Source: JANPBY01 sp963851405 (lineage in GTDB: Bacteria; Actinomycetota; Actinomycetes; DATJPE01). Taken from it: DNA of 64,000 nt. Position numbers and translations under genes: made by a program. The DNA is taken from positions 124,001 through 188,000 of the forward strand of contig CAWKPB010000007.1 in NCBI GenBank assembly GCA_963851405.1. Direction: 5' to 3'. How positions within the stretch are numbered: position 1 is the stretch's first letter; the number at the start of each line of letters is the position of its first letter. Positions 43,249 through 52,100 of the stretch are shown piece by piece. The notes beneath the pieces are model-generated. The model was not told the origin of the DNA. It saw nothing but the letters and a program-made list of their open reading frames with translations, and searched no databases.

Positions 43249-44025
43249 ATGACTGATCCGGTTGCCTATCGCAGTGCACGTGGGGTGGCCACGGTCACGC
43301 TGACCGACCCTGAAGCGCGCAATGTGCTCACCCCCGATTCCCTGGCCCTCCTGGAGGGAGCCTTCGAATTGGCCGAACGGGCTGAAGACGTACGCGTCAT
43401 CGTGCTCACGGGGGAAGGCAACACGTTCTGTGCGGGCGCCAATCTACGAGGTGCCGCTGCGGCCGAGGACGGTTCCTTTGCGGCGCGGGCGCCCGCGCAC
43501 CTGGCGGCGCTGTTGCGGCAGATGGTGGACTGCCCCAAGCCCATCGTCGGACGAGTCCAAGGCCATGTGGCCGGAGGCGGCAACGGGTTGGTTGCGGCCT
43601 GTGACGTGGTGGTCGCCGCCGACCACGCCAAGTTCGCCTTCTCAGAGGTGCGCGTCGGGGTGGCCCCTGCGGTCATTGCGACCGTGTGTTTGCGCCGGAT
43701 GCCTGCTGCGCAGGCAGCGGAGCTCTTCCTGACCGGTGAGCGGATCACCGCCGAGCGGGCCGCGGCTGCGGGTCTTGTGCACCGAGTGGTGGACCTCGCC
43801 GGCCTCGACCGCGCCACACAAGACGTGGTCGACGCCCTACTCTTGGGCGGCCCCGTGGCTCTGGGCCGTACCAAGGAACTACTCAGCCGACTGCCGGGGA
43901 TGTCACGAGAAGAGGCTTTCGCCTGGACGGCGGAACTGTCAGCGGAACTGTTCGCCTCCGAGGAGGCGGCCGAGGGAATGGGTGCGTTTCTGGAACGGCG
44001 TCGGCCCTCCTGGTGTCGCGACTAG
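43249..44025 (+). CDS. Enoyl-CoA hydratase/isomerase family protein
   Basis: 258 residues with a GGAG ribosome site. The crotonase fold is clear: GAN oxyanion loop in FCAGANL, second loop in GHVAGGGNGLVAACD and the FSEVRVGVAPAVI segment. Where classical hydratases have a catalytic Glu pair, the first is replaced by Ala/Gly around residue 110, while the second (in FSEVR) is kept. It should hydrate or isomerise an unsaturated acyl-CoA. It converges on the P-loop kinase gene (11-base gap). Confidence 0.88.
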   Translation: MTDPVAYRSARGVATVTLTDPEARNVLTPDSLALLEGAFELAERAEDVRVIVLTGEGNTFCAGANLRGAAAAEDGSFAARAPAHLAALLRQMVDCPKPIVGRVQGHVAGGGNGLVAACDVVVAADHAKFAFSEVRVGVAPAVIATVCLRRMPAAQAAELFLTGERITAERAAAAGLVHRVVDLAGLDRATQDVVDALLLGGPVALGRTKELLSRLPGMSREEAFAWTAELSAELFASEEAAEGMGAFLERRRPSWCRD

Positions 44026-44036
44026 GGCGTCTTCAA

Positions 44037-44591
44037 TCAACTCGACCCCGGTCGAGAAGGGCGCGGCAGTGATCTCAGGAACACGCCGACATCGGTCCGG
44101 GAGCGCAACCGTAGGACGTCCAACGTGGACCAGCGCGGGTCCGCCATCCTTGCCTCGTAGCGCTGGACGTATCGGTCATGCTGGGTCCAGGCCCATCGGA
44201 TGATCGACCGCTCGGGGTCTGGATGCAGAACCTTCCCCACCCGCTCACGGTTCCCGTTCCAGAGCTCCTCCCGACGGACCACACGCCGCGTGGTCCGAGC
44301 GAGGATCTGGCGCATGATTAGCGAGCGCGGGAGGTCGAGCCACACCACGGTGTCCGCTCGGGCCCAGACCAGGTCGGTGACAGCGCTGTAGTTGCCGTCG
44401 ATGACCCAGCCGTCCCCTGAGGTGGCCGCATCGATGGCCGTCACCAGCTCCGCCTCGGGTAGCTCCATCCAGCCGGGTTGGTGGTAGATCGCGTCGATTT
44501 CTACGTGTATGACCCCGAGGGCTTCAGCGATGCTGCGGGACAGGGTCGACTTGCCTGAGCCGGAGTTGCCGACGACCGACACGTTGCGCAC
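44037..44591 (-). CDS. P-loop nucleotide-binding protein, adenylate kinase/FlaR-like
   Basis: 184 residues from GTG 44591 (VRNVSVVGNSGSGKS). Walker A GNSGSGKST lies at about 8-16, a Walker B-like VVWLDLP appears near the middle, and RRVVRREELWNGNRE forms a lid-like basic stretch. This matches the topology-modulation/FlaR-like branch of small nucleotide kinases. The substrate is unknown. An upstream frame extension exists but crosses the hairpin region. Confidence 0.82.
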   Translation of the reverse strand: MRNVSVVGNSGSGKSTLSRSIAEALGVIHVEIDAIYHQPGWMELPEAELVTAIDAATSGDGWVIDGNYSAVTDLVWARADTVVWLDLPRSLIMRQILARTTRRVVRREELWNGNRERVGKVLHPDPERSIIRWAWTQHDRYVQRYEARMADPRWSTLDVLRLRSRTDVGVFLRSLPRPSRPGSS

Positions 44592-44624
44592 ACCGGCACG
44601 ATGCCAGACGCGTGCGGCGCAAGC

Positions 44625-44662
44625 CGAAGGGCCGGCTCCGAGGGATCGGAACCGGCCCTTCG
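44625..44662 (-). terminator. Hairpin terminator of the secreted-protein gene
   Basis: A 16-bp stem with one mismatch (44625-44640 with 44647-44662) and a 6-base loop lies just downstream of the minus-strand stop at 44675. It falls in the 5-prime region of the next gene. Confidence 0.65.
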
Positions 44663-44674
44663 AGTGCGTTCTGA

Positions 44675-45673
44675 CTAGCTGAGTTTCTTGGTCGTGTAGT
44701 TCTTCACTGAGGACTTCTCGCCGATCTTGTCGACGCCCCAGTAGTGGATGTCGAGCGTGCCAGACTTCAGGCCCTTGACCTTCAGCGACCACGAACCGCT
44801 GTTCTTCAGCGAAGTGTTGACCGTCTTGGCGGAGGCCTTGGCCTTCTTGGCCGAGGACGCCTTCTTCCACGTCTTTCCGGTGTAGTAGTAGGACGACTTG
44901 CCGCGCTTCTCGGTCAGCTTGACCTTGACGGACTTGACGCCGCTCTGGTCAGTGGACTTGCCCTTGAGGGTGGTCCAGGAGGCGACCTTGGTGGGCTTGT
45001 TCGGCTTGGTCAGGCTCACCTTGGGGCCAGTCGTGTCGACGACCGCAAGGGAGGTCGACAGCGCCCAGTCGGTGCCCCCGGTGATCTGCGCGTACGTCGT
45101 GCCGGGGTTGTAGAAGACATCGAACCCCTGAGGGTCGTCATCCAAGCCGCCGCTGGTTGGACCCACGGAATCCATCATCAGGTCAGTCAGCGTCAGCGTG
45201 TGCTGGCCCGGTTTCACGTTCTTGAAGGTGCCCTTGATGACTACGCCGGAGGCAAAGGTGGTGGTGTGCGCTGCCACGTTGTTGGTTCCCACCGGCCCGT
45301 TGAAGTGCTTACCTCGCACGTTGGCTGAGCCGTCGAGGCGGACGAATGCGTCAAGCTGGTAGTTGCCTGCGGAGATCGCAATCGGTCCTGCGTGCGGTCC
45401 CGCGTCGATCTCCACGGTCACCTTCACATTCGCGCCGGACTGGGTCGCGGTCAGCTTTACGTCCTGGCTGGGCCCGGGGTTGGTGGGCGTCGATTCCCCG
45501 GTGTCATACCAAGAGGTCCCGACGTTGACGAGCGGCGATCCCATGATCGTCGCCGTGGTGGTCGTCGCTGCCAACGCCGGCGTGGCGGCGGCGAGCGCTG
45601 CTGCACCAAGTGCGGCTGCAGTGGCGCCAGCGATGAGGCGAGGCGCCAGTCGGCGCTGAGATCGGGTGGTCAT
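44675..45673 (-). CDS. Secreted protein with Ig-like fold and Lys/Ser-rich C-terminus
   Basis: 332 residues from ATG 45673, with a GAGGAG ribosome site. A signal peptide (about 1-36, ending PALAATTT) leads to beta-rich domains. The first (about 40-215) has TWSYDT-like strands and a GFDVFYNPGT segment; the second (about 215-332) resembles a bacterial Ig-like module with DTTGPKVSLTKP and a Lys/Ser-rich C-terminal half (KKASSAKKAKASAK). The family is not known to me. A secreted surface or matrix protein is likely. An upstream extension was rejected since it lacks a ribosome site. Confidence 0.78.
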   Translation of the reverse strand: MTTRSQRRLAPRLIAGATAAALGAAALAAATPALAATTTTATIMGSPLVNVGTSWYDTGESTPTNPGPSQDVKLTATQSGANVKVTVEIDAGPHAGPIAISAGNYQLDAFVRLDGSANVRGKHFNGPVGTNNVAAHTTTFASGVVIKGTFKNVKPGQHTLTLTDLMMDSVGPTSGGLDDDPQGFDVFYNPGTTYAQITGGTDWALSTSLAVVDTTGPKVSLTKPNKPTKVASWTTLKGKSTDQSGVKSVKVKLTEKRGKSSYYYTGKTWKKASSAKKAKASAKTVNTSLKNSGSWSLKVKGLKSGTLDIHYWGVDKIGEKSSVKNYTTKKLS

Positions 45674-45853
45674 GAATCTCCTCGAGATGAAGGTGTGCAG
45701 AAAGGGAACCATGGAGCGCTTGGCGGAACAATCAGCCGGACGGCCCAATCGGGCCCGACGTTACGTGAACCGACGGATCGAGTGCGCACGTCGTTCCGCG
45801 TCGCGCATCCTGGGGGCGAGTGATTTGTCCCACATTGGACTCAGAGCCCAGGC

Positions 45854-46153
45854 TCAGGCGGTGACGTTCTCGACGAGCTCGTAGATCTCGATGGTGCTGG
45901 AAGTGGTGAGGTCGACCGCGACATCGTGAGCCACTCGGAATGACTCCGATTTCACCCACGCGTGGAAGGACGATGAGTCCTCGAACTCCATGAGGGACAT
46001 GAATGGATCGTCTGGGTTCTTGGGTCTCATGAGCGTTGAACGCCTCAGCCCTGGGACGTCAGGCAGGTGGTCGCGCATGCTCGCGCCGAAGGTGGCCTCG
46101 AACTCATCGGCCTTCCCTTGGGCCACGGTGATGCGGTTGACGACGACGTACAC
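45854..46153 (-). CDS. Antibiotic biosynthesis monooxygenase (ABM) domain protein
   Basis: 99 residues from GTG 46153, with a CAGGAG ribosome site. It is a single ABM-type dimeric alpha/beta barrel: VVNRITVAQGKADEFEATF, GLRRSTLMRP, FMSLMEFEDSSSF and WVKSESFR. The pattern, especially the FxxxWxxS core, matches the heme-degrading HmoB/IsdG-like subset as well as quinol monooxygenases. Function within that fold cannot be decided. It is read away from tRNA-Ser. Confidence 0.87.
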   Translation of the reverse strand: MYVVVNRITVAQGKADEFEATFGASMRDHLPDVPGLRRSTLMRPKNPDDPFMSLMEFEDSSSFHAWVKSESFRVAHDVAVDLTTSSTIEIYELVENVTA

Positions 46154-46201
46154 GCAGGCTCCTGATGACTTGGGCAGGACGGGACTGACCAGAGTGTGTC
46201 A

Positions 46202-46261
46202 CCGGCCCCACGTCTGGCATCAACCGTGGGACCAACCACGGGGGCGCTGATCGGGGGCCGG
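46202..46261. other. Nested inverted repeats between the ABM gene and tRNA-Ser
   Basis: Two nested perfect stems: an outer one of 8 bp (46202-46209, ccggcccc, with 46254-46261) and an inner one of 6 bp (46224-46229 with 46236-46241). They occupy the region where the tRNA-Ser promoter and the ABM leader overlap. They could be an operator or a structured leader; neither is shown. Confidence 0.4.
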
Positions 46262-46264
46262 CGC

Positions 46265-46270
46265 TACCGT
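46265..46270 (+). promoter_or_regulatory. Candidate -10 element for tRNA-Ser
   Basis: TACCGT fits TAnnnT and ends 8 bases before the mature tRNA. It lies just past the nested inverted repeats. Confidence 0.42.
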
Positions 46271-46278
46271 TGTCTTCG

Positions 46279-46367
46279 GGAGGGCTCGCATAGTGGCCGA
46301 GTGCGGCGGTCTTGAAAACCGCTAGGACGGGTGACCGTTCTCCAGGGTTCGAATCCCTGGCCCTCCG
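46279..46367 (+). tRNA. tRNA-Ser (TGA)
   Basis: 89 bases. Acceptor GGAGGGC/GCCCTCC is perfect, the discriminator base is G as in serine tRNAs, and a long variable arm is present. Anticodon stem GCGGT/ACCGC has loop CTTGAAA with anticodon TGA at 46313-46315. CCA is not encoded (CCCAG follows). Confidence 0.96.
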
Positions 46368-46435
46368 CCCAGTCGCTAGCGATGACACACGGACCCACCC
46401 TGCAGCATCGGATCGGCCTGCGCGGACGGTCCAGG

Positions 46436-47380
46436 TCAGGCGGGTCCTGTGACTGAAGCGGCCAAGGCCCGCACATGAGCGACGTTCGTGCCGCAGCAGC
46501 CACCGAGGATCTTCACCGCGGGTAGGGACCTCGAGAGCTGGACATAGCTAGCTGCTAGATCGAGTGGATCTCCGGCATCCAACTCTTCTGCCTCATCCAG
46601 TTCGGCGTGACTCAGGCGTGAGGCATTGGAGCGCACAGCACCGATGCGTTGCACCCAGGTCTCGGTCGGGTCGATGTCCGCCGCGGCGACATGCTCCGGG
46701 TGGGCGCAGTTCACCATGAACCACGAGGTGTAGTTGCCCGTGGTCGTGTCCACCTTGGCCACAGCTTCGGCCAGGGTCTCTCCGGAGGGCAACCGTCCGT
46801 CGGTCTCGACGGTGAATCCGGCCACGACTGGTATCCCCACCTGCGCCGCGGCAGCCACCACGCCGGCGGCCTCGTCGGAGTAGGAGTAGGTGAACGTGGT
46901 GACCAGGTCGACGCCCGCGTCGGCTAGGGCCGCGATCTGGGGACGGTGGTACTCAGCCGCCTCGTCGGGGGTCATCCTGGATCCGGGTACGTACCCGTCA
47001 CCTCTCGGCCCCAGACACCCACTCACCAAGAGCGGCTCCTCGCTCGTCCATCCCGCACGCAGGCCCAGCGCCAGGTCAGCTGCCAACTGGTTGACTCGGC
47101 GTAGGTCATCTGGGCCATAGCCCAAAGTGGCCCCCCAGTCGGCGTTCGCACGCCAAGTGGGGGTTTCCAGCACGAACCCGGCCCCGAACTCAGCGGCCGT
47201 GCGCAGGTAGTCATCGAAGTACTTCGTGAGGTGGCTCCTTCCCTCGTCGGTTTCGACGAGAGGGAAGGCAGCGAACTCCGGAAGGTCCAATCCGTGTTCG
47301 AAGATGAGTACGGTCTCCAGCCCTCCATCCGTGAGCATCAGGCCGGATGGGGGCAGCGTGTCCGCGAAGGAAGAAGTCAT
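46436..47380 (-). CDS. Homocysteine S-methyltransferase family protein
   Basis: 314 residues. It has the zinc-binding set expected for MmuM/BhmT-type enzymes: NCAHPEH with one Cys, and GGCCGT with the paired Cys near the C-terminus. Also present are LTDGGLETVL, FVLETPTWRAN and TFTYS. It should use S-methylmethionine or SAM to turn homocysteine into methionine. The ATG overlaps the stop of the large regulator gene (ATGA), so the two are translated together. Confidence 0.93.
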   Translation of the reverse strand: MTSSFADTLPPSGLMLTDGGLETVLIFEHGLDLPEFAAFPLVETDEGRSHLTKYFDDYLRTAAEFGAGFVLETPTWRANADWGATLGYGPDDLRRVNQLAADLALGLRAGWTSEEPLLVSGCLGPRGDGYVPGSRMTPDEAAEYHRPQIAALADAGVDLVTTFTYSYSDEAAGVVAAAAQVGIPVVAGFTVETDGRLPSGETLAEAVAKVDTTTGNYTSWFMVNCAHPEHVAAADIDPTETWVQRIGAVRSNASRLSHAELDEAEELDAGDPLDLAASYVQLSRSLPAVKILGGCCGTNVAHVRALAASVTGPA

Positions 47381-49839
47381 AGAGGTAGTTCAGCGGATGC
47401 AGCATCCGGCTGCATGAGGTCTGCATGAGGATCGGATGTGGATCGGTCCGAGTCTTCGGTGTGGCTCCGCAAGGCGGCCAGGGCCACTTCCGCGGCCCCG
47501 ACCACGCTGAGCAACTCGCCGGCGGTCATCCACGCTGAAACCTCGGCTGGACCCAGCAGGGCCGAGATCCGTGCCAGCGTGTCATCGACCCCCTCGACGT
47601 CACGGCCGGTGCCTGGCCGGGCCCCGTGGCTGTGGGTGTAGGCGCCGACGGTGACGGCAGCCTCGAACTCCTCGAGCCCAGCGAGCACCGGGACCACGTT
47701 GCGAAGGAAGGTGGTCAGGTGCGTGACATTGTCTCGTCGCAGGAAGATCGTCATGATCGCGATGAACGTGTCAACCGACGACCCTAGGTCCGGTCCTCGC
47801 CCGAGAACGGATGCGTACGTAGCTTGAGCGACGCCGCTCACGAAGACGTTCCCGACCTGGTCTCCTAGCCGGATCGCGCGAGTCAACTCCTCAGCTGCGG
47901 CCGCCGCTCCCAAAGCAGCGAGAGCCTCGCCTCTGGCGTAGGCGAGCCAGGCTTCCTCGGAGGGAGCGATCGTTTGCGTCAGGTGTTCCTCGAGTCCGCT
48001 CAGCACCTCAAGGGCCGCCAGGGGCTCGTCTTGATACACAAGCGCAAGCGTCCAGTTCGTCGTCCCAATGGCGACGGCACGTGCGCTACCGATGTGTCGT
48101 CCGACCTCGACCAATTGCTGGGCGAGTTCCACGGCGTCGCCCATGCGACCTTGGTAGAGGGCGACGTCTGAAAGCGTCTCGAGGGCGCTTGTTCGCTGCC
48201 AGGGGTCGCCTCCGGTGAGAACGTCCCCGGCGAGTTCTCGGGCACGGTCCAACTCGCCGCTTTGGGCCGCGGCGGTAGCCAGAACAGCAGCCACGGGGAT
48301 CGGCATCGGTAGGCCCGGCTCCGCGAACCCGTGCGCCCACAGGGCCGGCTCGGGCCACATCCTCGAGTAGCTGTAAAGATGCAGAGCAGCAGTGAGCTCG
48401 AGCGCCAATTCTCGATCGTGGGTCAGCGCCCACGCGTGCGCTGTGCGTGCGTCATCGGCCAACCGGGCGAAAATCCCAGCGCCCTGCGCCTCTTGAGGTC
48501 CGCGAAGTAGGTGGTCGGCCCGCGTGAGCGTCTGCGCGACGAAGACGGCATGCCGGCGAGCGGATTGATCCCCTTCATGTTCACGTTGACTGGCAACGGC
48601 GGCGGCCACCGTTCGGAGCACCTGGAAGCGAGGCGCGCCGCCAGTGCCCACGGGAGACAGCAGAGACCGGTCCACAAGCTCGCGCACGATGCTGAGGCCT
48701 GGCGCGTGGTCGTCTGCGGCAACGTCGGCGCCATCGCTCGCTGTGAAGGCCCCCGCAAAAGCCGTCAAGGCAAGTAGCCCCTGGTAGGACGGCTCGTCCA
48801 GCCGGCGCAGGGATTCATAAATCAGCAACTGCAACGAGTCGTGGCGACCGGAGGTGTCCCGACGAGTCGCTGTGACGAGGTCAGGTCGGGTGTGAACCAG
48901 CTCGAGGAGGTCGGGGACGGAGAGGACAGCAGACATCGAGGCGAGCATTTCAATCCCGAGCGGCAGCCGGTCGACTGCAGCGGTGAGGTCATCGAGGTCC
49001 TTGTCGCTGTGAGACGAAAGCTCGGCCAGCGGGGCGAGGTCGGCGGCTCGCGAGGTGAGGAGTTCTCGAGCGGAGAGCACTGAGAGCGGGAGCACTGGCC
49101 ACAACTGCTCGCTAGCTACCCCAAGCCGTTCCCGGCACGTGACGATCACCGTGAGCCGACCGGTCTGCTCGAGTAGCTGCTGGCACAAGGTGGCCACTTC
49201 AGCGACGAATTCGTCTGCGTCGTCGAGAAGCAGGATTCCGTCGGTCCGCGCGAGCGCGGGTGCCAGGTCTTCGGGCTGTCCTCCGACCACGCCGGCCGCC
49301 CGAGCGACGGCGGCTGGGAGCTGGGCCGCGGTGTCGATGGCCGTCAGGTCGACCGTGAGAGCGCCGTCGAAGCGAGCCGAGCCGGCGATCGCAGTGATCT
49401 GTCGGGCCAAACTCGACTTCCCCACCCCGCCCGGCCCGACGAGAGTCAATAAGCCTGGACTCAACATCCGGTCCTTGAGCAGGGCGATGTCGCGTTCTCG
49501 CCCGAGCAGAGGACCGGAGAGAGGCAACGAGGCAGCCTCGATCTCGGCAGCGATGAATTGATACCCGTGGCCACGCACCGTGCGCACGACGGTCTGCAAC
49601 TCGCCGTCATCGCCGGTCGCCCGTCGGATCTCCTTGACTCGCGTCGCGAGCGCGGAGTCAGAGATCCATCGACCGCCCCAAATGGTCTCCTTGAGTTCAT
49701 CCTTCGACATCGCTCGATGGCGCTCGCGGATGAGTTCGGCCAGCAGGTCGAACGCCTGAGGCTCAAGGTGCTGGAGCTCGCCGCCGCGCAGGACCCTTCG
49801 GGTGGTCAGGTCGACCGCAAAGGTGCGAAAGAGCAGCAT
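47377..49839 (-). CDS. Winged-helix and NB-ARC ATPase regulator with C-terminal TPR-like domain
   Basis: 820 residues. An OmpR-type winged helix (about 1-96, with LEPQAFDLLAELIRERHRAMS and TVRGHGYQFI) is followed by an NB-ARC-type ATPase with Walker A GPGGVGKS (135-142) and Walker B LLLDDADE (203-210). The C-terminal 450 residues are helical repeats. This is the plan of AfsR/SARP-like and STAND regulators: the ATPase is likely a switch opened by a ligand bound to the repeats. The downstream coupled homocysteine methyltransferase suggests control tied to sulfur amino acids. Confidence 0.92.
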   Translation of the reverse strand: MLLFRTFAVDLTTRRVLRGGELQHLEPQAFDLLAELIRERHRAMSKDELKETIWGGRWISDSALATRVKEIRRATGDDGELQTVVRTVRGHGYQFIAAEIEAASLPLSGPLLGRERDIALLKDRMLSPGLLTLVGPGGVGKSSLARQITAIAGSARFDGALTVDLTAIDTAAQLPAAVARAAGVVGGQPEDLAPALARTDGILLLDDADEFVAEVATLCQQLLEQTGRLTVIVTCRERLGVASEQLWPVLPLSVLSARELLTSRAADLAPLAELSSHSDKDLDDLTAAVDRLPLGIEMLASMSAVLSVPDLLELVHTRPDLVTATRRDTSGRHDSLQLLIYESLRRLDEPSYQGLLALTAFAGAFTASDGADVAADDHAPGLSIVRELVDRSLLSPVGTGGAPRFQVLRTVAAAVASQREHEGDQSARRHAVFVAQTLTRADHLLRGPQEAQGAGIFARLADDARTAHAWALTHDRELALELTAALHLYSYSRMWPEPALWAHGFAEPGLPMPIPVAAVLATAAAQSGELDRARELAGDVLTGGDPWQRTSALETLSDVALYQGRMGDAVELAQQLVEVGRHIGSARAVAIGTTNWTLALVYQDEPLAALEVLSGLEEHLTQTIAPSEEAWLAYARGEALAALGAAAAAEELTRAIRLGDQVGNVFVSGVAQATYASVLGRGPDLGSSVDTFIAIMTIFLRRDNVTHLTTFLRNVVPVLAGLEEFEAAVTVGAYTHSHGARPGTGRDVEGVDDTLARISALLGPAEVSAWMTAGELLSVVGAAEVALAALRSHTEDSDRSTSDPHADLMQPDAASAELPL

Positions 49840-49866
49840 CTAGTCGCGCTCCTCCGAACGCCGCTG

Positions 49867-50145
49867 CTAGAGCCCAGGTATCGGCGGGCCGTACGTCAAA
49901 CACACGCCGGTCGCCGTCACACCGAGGAACATCGCGGCCAGCCCGATCGCCACGGCTCGCTGCCAGGGTGCCCGGGGGCCGGGCATCGAAGGCGGCATGT
50001 ACGTCGGAGGCAGCGGAGATCCGCCGCGTAGCTCGGCCCAGTGCGGGTCCAACTCGGCGTCGCCAGCCGCGGCTGGAACGTTGGCGTAGGGCGTGTCCCA
50101 ACCCGTCGTCGTCTCGTCAGGTGTGCTGCTCAAGGCGGTCCCCAT
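49867..50145 (-). CDS. Small proline-rich membrane protein
   Basis: 92 residues. The N-terminal 60 residues are polar and Pro/Ala-rich (GWDTPYANVPAAAGD) and a single membrane helix sits near the C-terminus (about 67-86, AVAIGLAAMFLGVTATGVCL), ending in GPPIPGL. It lies 27 bases upstream of the NB-ARC regulator gene on the same strand and may be part of that transcript. I do not recognise the family. Confidence 0.6.
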   Translation of the reverse strand: MGTALSSTPDETTTGWDTPYANVPAAAGDAELDPHWAELRGGSPLPPTYMPPSMPGPRAPWQRAVAIGLAAMFLGVTATGVCLTYGPPIPGL

Positions 50146-50247
50146 CTGTCGAGTGTGGGGTTCTCAGGGCCTTCGGGCAACGCAGACGACGATATTCGCC
50201 GATGCGTGAGCATGACGTAAGGGTGCGCAGAGGCGAGAACCACTCGA

Positions 50248-51969
50248 TCAGTACGTCGGGATCCGGCGCGCGACCAGGTCGTCGGCTCGGTTGTTGACCT
50301 CGCTGTCGCCGGTCACCGCATCCATGAAGTCGGCCCGTTCAAGCGCCATCAGCACGGTCGGCTCGTCGGCGATGACCGTCGCTGTCCGTGGGACATCGCG
50401 AAGCAGTGCGATCTCCCCGAACGGGTCACCTGGGCCCATGTGGGACAGGAGGTCGCCGCGGTAGGTCGCCGTGGCGCGGCCGGTCTCGATGACATAGAAC
50501 CGGTCGCCCGTCTCGCCCTCGGTGATGACAGCATCGCCCGCCGCCACCTCGACCCGGATGAGGCGTTGTGCCACCAGCTCGAGGGATTTTGGTTCGAGCG
50601 GTGCGAAAAGCGGCAATCCACGAAGGAGTGGCAGGCCTTCCGGCGCACCCAGTTCTCGGTCGAGCGATCGCAGGCGCCCCATCGCGGGAAGGACGATCAC
50701 CGTGATCAACAGCGCCAGAACGGCCAGGGCCCATTGGAGTCCGAACAGGCTTACTAGGAGCGGCATCAACATGGACCCCAGCGCCATGGCTGCGATCAGC
50801 CCCGTTTCCAAAGCGCCGAACACACGGCCCATCACCTCATCGCCGGCGAGCCTTTGCAGAATCGTGGACGCGTTGACATCGACGACGGGGTTCGCAAATC
50901 CGATGATGAACATGGCCACGAACGCCGCCCACTGGCTCGGCCAGATCGCCGCGAGCAGCAGCGGCAGCGCCCAGAAGATCACGCCCACCCCGAAGTCGGT
51001 GGCGAGCTTGCGTGCCGTGGCCCTACCGATGGCGAACAGGCCACCCAGGATGGCGCCCACGCCCAGCATGCTGTCGAGATAGCCCACGCCTCTGGCCCCG
51101 AAGTTCGTCATGTCCACCGCCATGGCCACAACGAACACGATGGAGGCGCCCGCGACGATCGTCTGAGCGCAGTAGACCAGGGTGATGAGACGGAGGTCTG
51201 GGTGCGCCCAGATGGTCTTGAAGCCAGCCATCGACTCCGTCCAGAAGCTTTCGCTGGCCTCCTGTCCGTTCTTACTTGCGCTGACGCTCGCTGGTCCGTC
51301 CTCCGACGTCGTCACTGATGCCGGCGTCGAAGCGTTGGTCTTGGATGGTGTCTCCTTGGCCGGGACCTTGATCCGGTAGACCAAGGCGGCCGACCACAAG
51401 AAGGTCAGAACGTTGAAGATCAGGACGGCCGGGATGTCGAACCAGGTCAACATGAGTCCGCCAAGAGCAGGCCCGACGAAGAACGCCAGGCTTTCGACGG
51501 TGCTCGACGCGCCATTGGACGCGGTGAGTTCCTCGGGCTTGTTCACCAGGTGCGGTACGAGCGCCGCGACGGCTGGACGGAATGGGGCTGCGACCAGCCC
51601 GGTCAACGTCGCCAGGACGAACACTGCAGCGGGTGCCGTGTCGGTTTCGATGAGGACCGCGGCCACCAAGATGATGCCCGCCCGGATGAGGTCCGTGGTC
51701 ACCATGATCGCCTTGCGCGAGAACTTGTCGACCAGGGTGCTGGCGAAGGGAGTGACCAGCGCCATCAAGATCAGGCGCGTCGTCCCCCAGATCCCAACGG
51801 CTGCGACGCCACCGAAGTCGTAGGCCCACACGAGGATGGCCGTCGCGTAGGCCCAGTCCCCGATGGCTGAGCCAGCGAAGGCCAGGTTGATGCGCCGCAG
51901 CCCGGGGTTGCGGAAGACCGTGCCCAGAGACGAACCGGTTTCCCTGAAGGTGTCCTTGACGACCGACAC
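50248..51969 (-). CDS. MFS transporter fused to a cyclic-nucleotide-binding domain
   Basis: 573 residues from GTG 51969, which has a GGGAG ribosome site. About twelve helices of the MFS EntS-like type (residues 20-440) contain a long charged loop in the middle (ASTPASVTTSEDGPA). The C-terminal 115 residues form a cNMP-binding domain with LFAPLEPKSLELVA, GEIALLRDVPRTATV and a PBC-like pattern containing the conserved Glu and Arg. Fusion of this domain to an exporter suggests gating or regulation by cAMP or another ligand. Confidence 0.9.
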   Translation of the reverse strand: MSVVKDTFRETGSSLGTVFRNPGLRRINLAFAGSAIGDWAYATAILVWAYDFGGVAAVGIWGTTRLILMALVTPFASTLVDKFSRKAIMVTTDLIRAGIILVAAVLIETDTAPAAVFVLATLTGLVAAPFRPAVAALVPHLVNKPEELTASNGASSTVESLAFFVGPALGGLMLTWFDIPAVLIFNVLTFLWSAALVYRIKVPAKETPSKTNASTPASVTTSEDGPASVSASKNGQEASESFWTESMAGFKTIWAHPDLRLITLVYCAQTIVAGASIVFVVAMAVDMTNFGARGVGYLDSMLGVGAILGGLFAIGRATARKLATDFGVGVIFWALPLLLAAIWPSQWAAFVAMFIIGFANPVVDVNASTILQRLAGDEVMGRVFGALETGLIAAMALGSMLMPLLVSLFGLQWALAVLALLITVIVLPAMGRLRSLDRELGAPEGLPLLRGLPLFAPLEPKSLELVAQRLIRVEVAAGDAVITEGETGDRFYVIETGRATATYRGDLLSHMGPGDPFGEIALLRDVPRTATVIADEPTVLMALERADFMDAVTGDSEVNNRADDLVARRIPTY

Positions 51970-52100
51970 AGGTGCTCCCTCGCGCGCGCTCCACAGCCCG
52001 TGCCGCGGACTCGAACGGACCCTAGTGGGCTTCGTCTTCCGATCCGGGCAGATCCGCGCACCTCGCGCGGCGCTGGATTTGTGGTCCCGGCGCTGCGTAC

